Below are positions 34,541 to 44,015 of a DNA stretch of 64,000 nucleotides, in pieces. The notes beneath the pieces were generated by a model. That model was not told the DNA's origin. It did no database searches and saw nothing but the letters and a program-made list of their open reading frames with translations. The position numbers and the translations under genes were made by a program. The first letter of the stretch is position 1, and every line of letters begins with the position of its first letter. This DNA is from Lotus japonicus (taxonomy: Eukaryota > Streptophyta > Magnoliopsida > Fabales > Fabaceae): assembly GCF_012489685.1 (NCBI RefSeq), contig NC_080042.1, positions 23,512,150 through 23,576,149 on the forward strand. Direction: 5' to 3'.

Positions 34541-34552
34541 TGGCATCAGAGC
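34541..34552 (+). promoter_or_regulatory. S2 primer binding site
   Basis: TGGCATCAGAGC, two bases after the LTR. It has one mismatch to the usual TGGTATCAGAGC complementary to initiator methionine tRNA. The 50-bp leader to the gag ATG holds nothing else. Confidence 0.85.
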
Positions 34553-34604
34553 AGGCACCCCTGTTCTGTGTGGGTGAGCTCCAGGGAGATATTTTCTTGA
34601 TCTC

Positions 34605-37600
34605 ATGGACAATAAGGAGGGAGGATCGATCAACAGGCCACCAATCCTGGATGGCTCCAATTATGATTACTGGAAGGTTCGAATGATAGCCTTTCTCAAG
34701 TCTATTGATATCAAAACTTGGAAGGCTGTTGTCAAAGGCTGGAAGCATCCTGTCAAAGCTCAAGCAGAAGGAAGTACATCTACTCCTGAAGAAAAACCTG
34801 AGGATGAATGGACAAGTGCTGAAGAAGAAGATTCTCTAGCAAACTCAAAAGCAATGAATGCTATCTTCAATGCAGTGGACAAAAACATGTTTAGATTGAT
34901 TAATACTTGCACTGTTGCCAAAGATGCTTGGGAGATTTTGAAAACAGCACATGAAGGTACAACCAGGGTGAGGATGTCTAGACTCCAGATGCTTACTACT
35001 CGTTTTGAGAACTTGACAATGACAGAAGATGAGACTATTTCTGAATATCACATGCGTGTGCGTGATCTGTCAAATAATTCATTTGCTCTGGGAGAACCTA
35101 TGTCAGATGAAAAGCTTGTGAGGAAAATCTTGAGATCGGTAACCAGCAAGTTTGCAATGAAGGTCACTGCGATTGAAGAAGCTCAAGATATCAGCAGTTT
35201 GAAAGTGGATGAGCTGATTGGTTCTCTGCAGACTTATGAGTTAAAGTTGGGTGAAAAACCTGAAAAGAAGACCAAAAGCATTGCTTTTGTATCCAACACC
35301 ACTGAAGGAGATGATGCTGATAGTGAAAGTGAGAATCTATCTGAAGCTCTGGCACTTCTTGCTAGAAAATTCAACAGAGCTCTAAGGAAGATAGACAGAA
35401 GGACTAGGCCAAATGTCCAGGACATTAAGTCTGACAACTCTAAATCCTACAATTCCCAGCGAAAGGTCAAAGAAGAGGACAAATCAGGCCTAAACAAGGG
35501 TGTTCAGTGTCATGAATGTGAGGGTTATGGTCACATTAGATCTGAGTGTGCAACCTACTTGAAGAAACAAAAGAAAGGCATGGTAGTGACATGGTCAGAT
35601 GAAGATACTGAGGATGAGGAAGAGTTAACTGCCAACAAGGTTAATGCCTTCTCCGGAGCTGTCAATGACTCAGATTCCAGTGGCGATGAAATGACATTTG
35701 AGGATTTGGAAGAGACTTACAAACTCCTACATGTTAAATGGAAGGAAACTTGCAAACATCTGAAGGAGCAAGAAGATGAGATGAAACAAGTTAAGACTGA
35801 AAATGAAAACCTAAGGGAGACCATTGATAAACTGCAAGATGATTTGGATAAATGGAACTCAGAATTAAAGGATCTTGAAACTGTTGAAAAAGCCAAGCTT
35901 CTGTTAACTATAGCTGATCTTCAAGAGAAAGTAGCTACATTGACAGCCAAACTGGAAAATACCTACAAGTCAGTGCGTATGCTGAACAGTGGATCTAATA
36001 TGCTTGAAGAGATTCTGGAAGAAACAAGCAAGCAAGGAAAGAGTGTTAAAGGCATTGGTTTCAGTTACCAGTCTGAGAGTAGAGGAAATCAGAAAGCATC
36101 AAGGAAGTTTGTAAGAGCTAAGGAAAACTCTGAGTTTAAAAACCCAGAGTACTATCAGAGGTCAAGCCCGATGTCACAACATATGCCTCCACATCCTACT
36201 ACTCAGAAGGCTACTGCTCAAATTCCATGGAGAAATCATTATTGTGGTAGGTTTGGTCACATTAAGCCCTACTGCTTCAAGCTATACGGATATCCTCAGA
36301 TCCAGAAGGTTCTCAAGACATCTAAGAAAGCTTGGGTACCCAAAGGAGAAGTTTCATGTCTTATAGCACACACATCCTTTAGAGTCTCATCAAGTGAAGA
36401 CTGGTATTTTGATAGTGGCTGCTCAAAACACATGACTGGGAATAAGGAGTATCTGGAAAATCTCAAGGAATACTCCAGTAAATCAGTCACCTTTGGAGAT
36501 GGTGCTAAAGGAAAAATCAAAGGCATTGGGAAGTTGGTAAACTCTGGATCTCCTAGTCTGAACAACGTTCTTCTTGTCAAGGGGTTGACAGCAAATCTAA
36601 TCAGTATAAGTCAGTTGTGTGATCAAGATCTGGATGTGAAGTTTAGCAAGACTGAATGCATGGTTACCACTAGTGATCAAGAGATTGTGATGAGAGGTGT
36701 CAGGTCCAAAGACAATTGCTACATGTGGATTCCACAAAAGAAAGCCCAAGTGTCTAGATGTTTGATATCAAAAGTGGATGAGTTGAATCTATGGCACCAA
36801 CGTTTAGGTCACATCAATCTCAAGAGTATGCAGAAAGTTATCTCTAAAGATGCTGTACGAGGGCTACCAAAACTGAAAATAGATGAAGAAAAGATATGTG
36901 GAGAATGCAAGATTGGAAAGCTGACCAAAACATCTCATGCAAAGCTTCAGCATCCAACTACAACAAAAGTCCTTGAACTTCTTCACATGGACTTGATGGG
37001 ACCCATGCAGGTAGAAAGTCTAGGAGGTAAGAAATATGTTTATGTCTGTGTTGATGATTATTCCAGGTTCACATGGATTGACTTCATGAAGGAAAAATCA
37101 GAAACCTTTGACATATTCAGAAGGCTATGTCTGAAACTTCAAACTGAGAAGAATTGCTCTATAGTAAGAATCAGAAGTGATCATGGAAGAGAGTTTGAGA
37201 ACTCCAAATTCTCTGACTTCTGTGATTCAGAAGGAATAAGCCATGAATTCTCAGCTCCAATTACACCTCAGCAGAATGGAATTGTTGAAAGGAAAAACAG
37301 GACTCTTCAAGAATCCACCAGGGTTATGCTTCATGCAAGGAAGATTTCCAACAAGTTCTGGGCAGAAGCCATGAACACAGCCTGTTACATTCACAATAGA
37401 GTAACCATTAGAGCTGGAACCACAGTCACTCTATATGAACTCTGGAAAGGAAGGAAGCCAACTGTGAAACACTTTCATATCTTTGGGAGTAAATGTTATA
37501 TTCTGGCTGATCGTGAACAAAGAAGAAAGCTAGATCCTAAGAGTGATGAAGGAATTTTCATGGGATACTCTACAAACAGCAAAGCTCACAGAGTGTACAA

Positions 37601-39446
37601 TTCCCGAACAAAGGTAATGATGGAATCTGTAAATGTCTCTATTGATGATCAACCAAATGAAAGAGAAGACACTGGTGCAACTGAAGATGATGATGGTCCA
37701 CATGTCACAGCCGATGTCCCAACTATTGACCTCGACATTGAATCAGAAACCATTTCTGATGAGCAAGATCACCAGATGACCCCTGCAAATAAAGCTCCAT
37801 CGATCAGAATTCAAAAGAATCATCCTCAAGAGAATATTATTGGTGACCTCAAAGAAGGAGTTACTACCAGGGCTAGAAGCTACATTGCTCATGAATGTTT
37901 TATATCCAAGGTAGAACCCAAGAATGTCAAGGAGGCTCTGACAGATGAATACTGGATAAATTCTATGCAAGAAGAACTTGATCAATTCAGAAGAAATGAA
38001 GTATGGGATCTCATTCCTAGGCCTGAGGGAGTAAACATCATAGGAACCAAGTGGATTTTCAAGAACAAGTCAGATGAGAATGGTGTAGTAACTAGAAACA
38101 AAGCAAGACTGGTGGCTCAAGGATATACTCAGATTGAAGGAGTAGACTTTGATGAAACCTTTGCTCCAGTGGCTAGGTTGGAATCCATAAGAATTTTGCT
38201 TGGTGTTGCCTGTCTTTTGAAGTTCAGATTATTCCAAATGGATGTTAAAAGTGCCTTTCTAAATGGTTATCTGAATGAGGAAGTTTATGTTGAACAGCCA
38301 AAGGGATTCACAGATCCACATCATCCTGAACATGTCTACAAACTCAAGAAAGCCCTGTATGGATTAAAACAGGCTCCTAGAGCTTGGTATGAACGCCTTA
38401 CAGAGTTTCTGGTGAGCAATGGTTATTGCAAGGGAGGAATAGACAAGACATTATTTGTGAAAAATGAAAGAGGAAAACTCATGATTGCACAGATATATGT
38501 TGATGATATTGTGTTTGGTGGGATGTCGAACACGATGGTGGAACATTTTGTCCAACAAATGAAGTCAGAGTTTGAGATGAGCTTAGTTGGTGAATTGAAC
38601 TACTTTCTGGGACTTCAGATCAAACAAATGGAAGACTCAATGTTTATTTCCCAGAGTAAGTATGCTAGGGGCATCGTCAAGAAATTTGGACTTGAAAAAT
38701 CTGGACATAAAAGGACTGCTACTGCTACACATATCAAGCTGTCTAAAGACAATCAGGGAGAGGATGTTGATCAAAGCTTATATAGAAGCATGATTGGAAG
38801 TTTGTTGTACCTCACTGCTAGCAGACCTGACATTACCTTTGCTGTTGGTGCTTGTGCAAGATATCAAGCTGCTCCAAAGACCAGTCATCTCTTACAAGTG
38901 AAAAGAATCATTAAGTACATAAATGGTACTTGTGACTATGGGATTCTTTATACAAATGATACTAATTCTTCTCTTGTAGGGTATTGTGATGCAGATTGGG
39001 CAGGGAGTGCTGATGATAGAAAGAGTACATCTGGAGGGTGTTTCTTCTTTGGAAACAACTTAATCTCTTGGTTTAGCAAGAAGCAAAACTGCGTGTCTTT
39101 ATCCACAGCTGAAGCTGAATATATAGCTGCTGGAAGCAGTTGTACTCAGCTTATTTGGATGAAGCAGATGCTCAAGGAATATGAAGTTGAGCAAGATGTC
39201 ATGACATTGTACTGTGACAATTTGAGTGCTATCAATATTGCCAAGAACCCTATACAACATAGCAGAACCAAACACATAGATATCAGACATCACTTCGTCA
39301 GGGAATTAGTGGAGGATAAAATTGTTACTTTGGAACATGTCCCCACAGAGAGACAATTGGCTGACATCTTTACCAAACCCTTAGATGCTGCTACATTTGA
39401 CAAATTAAGAGGAAATCTTGGGATTTGCCTCTTCGAAGAAGCATAG
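34605..39446 (+). CDS. S2 Gag-Pol polyprotein, intact (1613 aa)
   Basis: One uninterrupted frame from MDNKEGGS. Order: copia gag domain (about residues 10-230); zinc knuckle [14 protein letters not shown] near 302; a coiled-coil stretch (about 370-480); a second knuckle-like motif near 545 ([13 protein letters not shown]) whose first Cys is Asn; protease [10 protein letters not shown] near 603; integrase finger ([15 protein letters not shown]) near 730-775; integrase core with [18 protein letters not shown] and NGIVERKNR; reverse transcriptase with YVDDIVFG near 1297; RNase H with [18 protein letters not shown] and ADIFTKPL. All catalytic motifs I can check are present. Gag and Pol share one frame without an intervening stop, unlike C1 and C3, where pol is in another frame. 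The element is interrupted downstream, but this polyprotein could be functional if expressed. Confidence 0.96.
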   Translation: MDNKEGGSINRPPILDGSNYDYWKVRMIAFLKSIDIKTWKAVVKGWKHPVKAQAEGSTSTPEEKPEDEWTSAEEEDSLANSKAMNAIFNAVDKNMFRLINTCTVAKDAWEILKTAHEGTTRVRMSRLQMLTTRFENLTMTEDETISEYHMRVRDLSNNSFALGEPMSDEKLVRKILRSVTSKFAMKVTAIEEAQDISSLKVDELIGSLQTYELKLGEKPEKKTKSIAFVSNTTEGDDADSESENLSEALALLARKFNRALRKIDRRTRPNVQDIKSDNSKSYNSQRKVKEEDKSGLNKGVQCHECEGYGHIRSECATYLKKQKKGMVVTWSDEDTEDEEELTANKVNAFSGAVNDSDSSGDEMTFEDLEETYKLLHVKWKETCKHLKEQEDEMKQVKTENENLRETIDKLQDDLDKWNSELKDLETVEKAKLLLTIADLQEKVATLTAKLENTYKSVRMLNSGSNMLEEILEETSKQGKSVKGIGFSYQSESRGNQKASRKFVRAKENSEFKNPEYYQRSSPMSQHMPPHPTTQKATAQIPWRNHYCGRFGHIKPYCFKLYGYPQIQKVLKTSKKAWVPKGEVSCLIAHTSFRVSSSEDWYFDSGCSKHMTGNKEYLENLKEYSSKSVTFGDGAKGKIKGIGKLVNSGSPSLNNVLLVKGLTANLISISQLCDQDLDVKFSKTECMVTTSDQEIVMRGVRSKDNCYMWIPQKKAQVSRCLISKVDELNLWHQRLGHINLKSMQKVISKDAVRGLPKLKIDEEKICGECKIGKLTKTSHAKLQHPTTTKVLELLHMDLMGPMQVESLGGKKYVYVCVDDYSRFTWIDFMKEKSETFDIFRRLCLKLQTEKNCSIVRIRSDHGREFENSKFSDFCDSEGISHEFSAPITPQQNGIVERKNRTLQESTRVMLHARKISNKFWAEAMNTACYIHNRVTIRAGTTVTLYELWKGRKPTVKHFHIFGSKCYILADREQRRKLDPKSDEGIFMGYSTNSKAHRVYNSRTKVMMESVNVSIDDQPNEREDTGATEDDDGPHVTADVPTIDLDIESETISDEQDHQMTPANKAPSIRIQKNHPQENIIGDLKEGVTTRARSYIAHECFISKVEPKNVKEALTDEYWINSMQEELDQFRRNEVWDLIPRPEGVNIIGTKWIFKNKSDENGVVTRNKARLVAQGYTQIEGVDFDETFAPVARLESIRILLGVACLLKFRLFQMDVKSAFLNGYLNEEVYVEQPKGFTDPHHPEHVYKLKKALYGLKQAPRAWYERLTEFLVSNGYCKGGIDKTLFVKNERGKLMIAQIYVDDIVFGGMSNTMVEHFVQQMKSEFEMSLVGELNYFLGLQIKQMEDSMFISQSKYARGIVKKFGLEKSGHKRTATATHIKLSKDNQGEDVDQSLYRSMIGSLLYLTASRPDITFAVGACARYQAAPKTSHLLQVKRIIKYINGTCDYGILYTNDTNSSLVGYCDADWAGSADDRKSTSGGCFFFGNNLISWFSKKQNCVSLSTAEAEYIAAGSSCTQLIWMKQMLKEYEVEQDVMTLYCDNLSAINIAKNPIQHSRTKHIDIRHHFVRELVEDKIVTLEHVPTERQLADIFTKPLDAATFDKLRGNLGICLFEEA

Positions 39447-39671
39447 CAATTAAAGCCCCTTTTCTGTCTAACGGCTAGTTTCCTTGTAACTACCATTAAC
39501 TGCCGTTGTGACATCATTGCTTCCTTCTCACTCAACTGCTATATAATCATCACCCATGGCTTCATCACAATCTCACCACAAGCTGCCAATCTTGCTCTCA
39601 CAATTTCTGGTTCTCATCACTTCCATTTTTCTCAATTTCTTGTATTTGTCCGTTTGCTTTACCAGTTCATC
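39447..39671 (+). promoter_or_regulatory. S2 spacer with possible promoter of the envelope-like gene
   Basis: TATATAAT at 39540-39547 lies 125 bp before the envelope-like ATG (39672), followed by a CT-rich leader. An upstream ATG at 39556 opens a separate 47-codon frame. Envelope-like genes are otherwise thought to need a spliced RNA; an internal promoter is an inference. Confidence 0.4.
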
Positions 39672-39699
39672 ATGTCTTCAAGCAAGAAAGAGTCTGTGA
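39556..39699 (+). other. Short hydrophobic frame overlapping the S2 envelope-like start (47 aa)
   Basis: Begins at the first ATG after the TATA-like box. After a polar start (MASSQSHHK) it has a long Leu/Ile/Phe-rich segment like a signal peptide or anchor, then a short basic end. It overlaps the first 28 bases of the envelope-like gene in another frame. It could be an upstream regulatory frame or chance. Confidence 0.25.
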
Positions 39700-41411
39700 A
39701 AGGAAAGATAGAAAGAACTGCTGGTGGTGCTAGGGTTATGGGTTTGCACACAAGTTCTTCCACTCAATCTAAGAAGAACTCAAGAACTCCTTCCAAGAAG
39801 CACTACAAGTCTCGTGCAACCTCAATGCAAAACCCAGAAGCCCCTGTGCCTGAGGAAGTCTCCAACACTTCTGTCTCTGCAAATGATGAAGACGATGTCG
39901 CGACATTGTCTGATAAGCCTGTCAAGGAAGTTTCACTCTCAAAGGATTCTCCCTCTTCATCCAAGAGTTCTGATTCCAAGGCTGCAAACTCAATGAATGT
40001 TTTGTCAGAGGAATCGATGAAGACCCCTCCTATTGTTCATGATGTCTCTGATGATGAAGATTCAGAGGATGTGCCTCTGGCGAGTGTTGCTGCCAGAATG
40101 CTTAAGCGAAGAAGAGCATCTGTTGAAGAAACCCCTGTTGTCAAGAAGAAGAAAACCAAGATCACTACTGGATCTTCAAAATCAAGGGCAACCGATGCGT
40201 CGCGGAAAGGCAAGCAGAATGCTGTGGAATCATCAGGGAAGAAAGCCAAGAAGACTACTGGGAAAAAGCATAAAGTTTCCAGACTTGATTTGGAGACTGA
40301 ATCAGATGTTGAAGGCGATGTCCTGGACATCACTGCCTCTGAGAAGAAAATGTTCTCTGGTAAGCGTATTCCCTCAGATATTCCTAATGTTCCTCTAGAT
40401 AATGTGTCTATTCATGCTCCAGAAAATGCCTTCAAATGGAAATATGTCTATCAAAGACGTGTTGCCAAAGAGAGGGAGATTGATTCTGATGTATTAGCCT
40501 GCAAAGAGATCATTGCCTTGATTGCAAAAGCAGGGTTGAGACAGACTGTAATGAACATAGGAAAATGTTATGACAAGCTTGTGAAGGAATTTATTGTCAA
40601 TCTCTCTGATGATGTTAATAATTCTGCCAGTCCTGAATTCAGGAAAGTGTTTGTCAGGGGTAAGTGTGTGAATTTCTCTCCTGCTATCATCAACCAAACC
40701 CTTGGAAGAAGTGTGGTTGAATTTGTTGAAGAAGAACTTTCTCTGGATACGGTTGCTGAGGAATTGACTGCTGGAAGAGTAAAGAAGTGGCCTGCTAAGA
40801 AGCTTCTGTAGACTAGGGTTCTGAGTGTGAAGTATGCTATTTTGAATAGGATTGGAGTGGTGAATTGGGTTCCCTCTAACCATACTTCTGCTGTTTCTGC
40901 TATGCTTGCCAAGCTTCTCTATCGCATTGGGACTGAAATTGCTTATGACTTTGGCAACTTTGTGTTTTCCCAAACCTTGAAGCATGCAGAGACATGTGCT
41001 GTGAAACTCCCCGTCTCTTTTCCTTCTTTACTGACTGCTATCATTCTGAAACAACATCCTAATATCCTCACTGTTGATGATGTTCCTGTGCCCAAAGGCC
41101 CTCCCATCACCTTGGACCAACGGTTGTTCCTGGACCCTCATGTCCTGGACATTGATCTGCCATCCAGTAGGACATCTGTTCCTGCCTCTATGTCTGCCTC
41201 AGGCACTCACAGTGTCATTGCTGAACTTGAGGCCATTTCCAAGGAACTTCAAGAGACGATCAGGATTGCTGCTGCTAGGAAGATTAAGGTGGATGCTCTC
41301 ATTCAAACTCTCCAGGGGGAAGCTGGTCAAGAGGGTGAGCATGCAGCTGATGCTGAGAAGGAAGGATCTGCAGAAAATGATGAGGAACACTCCTGTTCTT
41401 CTGGTGTTTAG
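39672..41411 (+). pseudogene. S2 envelope-like protein, one internal stop
   Basis: A frame of 579 codons from MSSSKKES, broken only by TAG at 40809-40811 (Ser in S1). The N-terminal third is Ser/Lys/Asp-rich with basic patches resembling nuclear import signals (VVKKKKTKI near residue 160). The folded part (about 255-520) matches S1 and carries VRGKCVNFSP and LGRSVVEFVEEEL. An acidic tail follows. The stop codon TAG at 41409-41411 is part of the TTTAG duplicated by the C2 insertion, so the protein end is unchanged. The N-terminal start is supported by its position after the CT-rich leader. The biochemical role of such proteins is unknown. Confidence 0.85.
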
Positions 41412-42617
41412 TGAAGGTATGAAAAACGGTAGAAAGGGGGGGTTTGAATAACGTTTTCAGTATAAAACTTCCACCTTAAAGATTTTGACAAATCTTTCGA
41501 GAACTTAAGTGCTAAAGATAAGAGATAGAAAAGCACACAAGGATTTTATCCTGGTTCACTTGATAAATCACTCAAGCTACTCCAGTCCACCCATTAAGGT
41601 GATTTCTTCCTTCTTAGAATGAAGGCAATCCACTAATCAGGTAAGAGTTACAACTGCACTTGAAACCTACAAGTGACTAACAATTACACTGACTTAGCTC
41701 ACACTAAGATTCACTCTCTTAGTCTTCTCTAGGATCCGATCAGCCTTGATCTCCTAAAGGAACTAAACAAACTGTTTATCAAAGAATTGTTTACAAGAGA
41801 TTTGCTTCTAAAAAGCTAATAGTAAACTCAATGAATTTCAGATGAAAGAAAACTTAGAAGAATTTCAGTTTGTCTTGCGCGTATGTGAATGCTTCTAGCC
41901 ATTTCTTTCAGTCTTCAGCCTCTTTATATACTCCAAGGATTAGGGTTGAGCGTTGCATGGGAAATGCTACCGTTGGAGGGCAGTTCTGGAAAATCCAGCT
42001 TCTGCTGTGTCTGAGACTGTTAGGTAGGTCGTCAGGAAGGTACAGTTGCTTTTGTACTTGGATAGCGACTTGACCTTTAAACCTAGGAGACTTCTGATCA
42101 GGGGATGCTTCATATTGGAACTTGTGAAGCCGGTTGATCAGAGTCAGAGGGAAAGCCCAGATCCTCTGACCATTGTTTCTTCTAATTCTGAACTCAGAGG
42201 GAAGAACATGGTCTTCAGAGTATCTTGCTTCTGGACAACAGAATTTCACTAATCAGCTTCTGGATCTTCAGAGTCTTCTACACCATCAGAATATCTGAGC
42301 CTTCAGTGTTTCTTGGTTATTAGACTTTCTGGATCTTCAGAGCTTCTAGTGACTGAGTCCACATCAGAGTTTGTATAACTTCAGAACTTCTGAAGCTTTT
42401 CCACTGTTCATACTGAACATGGTGAATGCGAAAGCGTTGCTTGGGTTGCTCTTTATACACAGTGCTTCTGATTTGTGTGAGATTGAGTTAAGGTCAGAGC
42501 CTGTAAATAGCACACTCAGAAAAACACGTTAGAGTACCACAATTGTTCATATCAAAAGGTTAACTTGTAATCATCAAAACATAGAGTTGTACTACTAGAT
42601 CAAAACTTGATCTTACA
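41412..42617 (-). repeat. C2 3' LTR (1206 bp)
   Basis: TGAAGGTATG to TCTTACA, with a 7-G run like its partner at 61165-62370. The palindrome-rich U3 lies at about 42200-42400. Confidence 0.95.
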
Positions 42618-42631
42618 ATCTCCCCCTTTTT
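42618..42631 (-). promoter_or_regulatory. C2 polypurine tract
   Basis: Minus-strand AAAAAGGGGGAGAT next to the 3' LTR. More GGGGGAG motifs occur near 42786, 43102 and 43163. Confidence 0.88.
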
Positions 42632-43358
42632 GATGATGACAAAACTAAGATTTTTGATGAACAATTCTTAAACATTAAACTGAATTCACTCAGAGTTTAG
42701 AGATATAGAATAAGACTTTTCCTGATGTGAATAGTTTATCTTGCTCATTCTGAATTCAAGTCACTGCTTGATTCTGAGCTTAGCTCCCCCTGAATCTAAT
42801 ACTTGATGAAAACGTTAGTAAAGTCTAGATTCTGAGCTAAATGATATAAGAGTTCAGAGTGAAAAACTTATGAATAGATGAAAATCGAGTAATCAGAGCG
42901 CATAAGTGATCAGATTCACGGACAAGGTATCAGAGTCTTGGGTATCAGAGTCAACTTAGAATCACTTCAGAAGAAGTGAAATGTATTCCTTGTATTTGCC
43001 CAGTGACACATCTATGGTCATGAAGGTGGAACTCTTAAATTCTCCAAAAGAAAAAATAAATCACACTAACACATCTTACACATCAAAAACTTGGTTTACT
43101 CCCCCTTTTTGTCATAAGCAAAAAGCTTGGGGTGTGAAAAACTTAGCTTGAAGTACAAGGTACTCCCCCTGAGAGAAGGTCTAAGTTTAAAGAAAATGAA
43201 AACGATGCAAGAATCAGAGTTAGGCGAAATAAATAGAAGAGTTAATGCAAGAGAAGAACGTTTACCACCGGTCAAGGGAGTAAAGAGAAGGGTCAGTTAC
43301 CAAGAATTTAATCTCGAGAAGCTGTAGGAGCATTAACTTTCAGAGAGAAAGTGTAGCC
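42632..43358. other. C2 noncoding region upstream of the small gene
   Basis: Counterpart of 22956-23682. It is closely similar to C3; no gene supported. Confidence 0.6.
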
Positions 43359-43366
43359 TATATAAA
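43359..43366 (+). promoter_or_regulatory. TATA box of the C2 small gene
   Basis: TATATAAA, 64 bp before the ATG at 43423, in the same context as in C1. Confidence 0.65.
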
Positions 43367-43422
43367 GCGTTGGAGAGAGAGGTAAGCTTCACACCTCGAA
43401 CAATTTTCAGTAAGGAAAAAAA

Positions 43423-43815
43423 ATGGCATCATACATCGTAGCACTAGAAGAGCTGAGGAAGAAGGCCTTCGAGGAGGACTTGTTCCTGAACATCAGGCAT
43501 CTAGAGGGTACAACGACCATCTCGGAGCTGACACGGACACTGCTGGAGGAGGACCTGCGTCCAGAGTTGAAGAGAGACCTGAGGGAATTTCTTGCCTTCG
43601 TGGAGGAGGTGCAAGAACTCAGCCGGCTTGAACTCAAGCTATTGGAAGAAAAAGAGAGTTTGGAAGAGAAGCTCAAGACTGCAGAAGAGATTCTGGAGAG
43701 GGATGAGCTAAAGGACAGGCTCAACAACATCCAGCATGCACTGGAGCGTCTGGAGAAGGATAGGTCAGAGCAGCGCCAGGAGTGCAGAAGAATGAGGAGG
43801 GATCCTCCATTCTAG
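43423..43815 (+). CDS. Small opposite-strand gene of C2 (130 aa), intact
   Basis: Same length and architecture as the C1 copy. It opens with MASYIVALEELRKKAFEED and has TRTLLEEDLRPEL and AFVEEVQELSRLELKLLEEK. Glu/Lys/Leu heptad-like runs follow to about residue 120, with the C-terminus MRRDPPF. It is free of stops although the C2 pol is broken. The Glu, Lys and Arg content is very high, with one Cys near residue 121. AATAAA at 43859-43864 follows 44 bp after the stop. The envelope-like gene ends 200 bp further on from the other side, so read-through would make RNA antisense to it. Function unknown; a helical oligomerising protein is the most I can infer. Confidence 0.8.
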   Translation: MASYIVALEELRKKAFEEDLFLNIRHLEGTTTISELTRTLLEEDLRPELKRDLREFLAFVEEVQELSRLELKLLEEKESLEEKLKTAEEILERDELKDRLNNIQHALERLEKDRSEQRQECRRMRRDPPF

Positions 43816-44015
43816 ACTTTAGGGAAAGAATGTATGATGTAAACATAAAAATATTATGAATAAAAAGATTTTTGCAAACATATGTGACACAAATATATAT
43901 AGATATGCATAGATAATCACAAACGAACAAAGTAGAATAATTAAATAAAAAGAAACAGAAGTTAACAAAAAATAAAACAACGTTAAAGAAAAAGAAAAGC
44001 GAAGAGATCCTAAAA

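Larger units (their letters stand above)
33662..41411 (+). mobile_element. Sirevirus S2, main part (5' LTR, gag-pol, envelope-like gene)
   Basis: Inserted into the C1 5' LTR; the left flank is ATGGT, but the matching right flank is outside the window. It continues at 62371-62744 after the C2 insertion, which duplicated TTTAG (41407-41411 and 62371-62375). The gag-pol frame is intact, so this was a young element when C2 landed in it. Confidence 0.93.

Noticed and set aside
43407..43730. Minus-strand Ser-rich frames opposite the small gene (also 51430-51750)
   Set aside because: Ser runs are the complement of Glu/Leu codons of the small gene; absent from C0, so the + strand frame is the real one.
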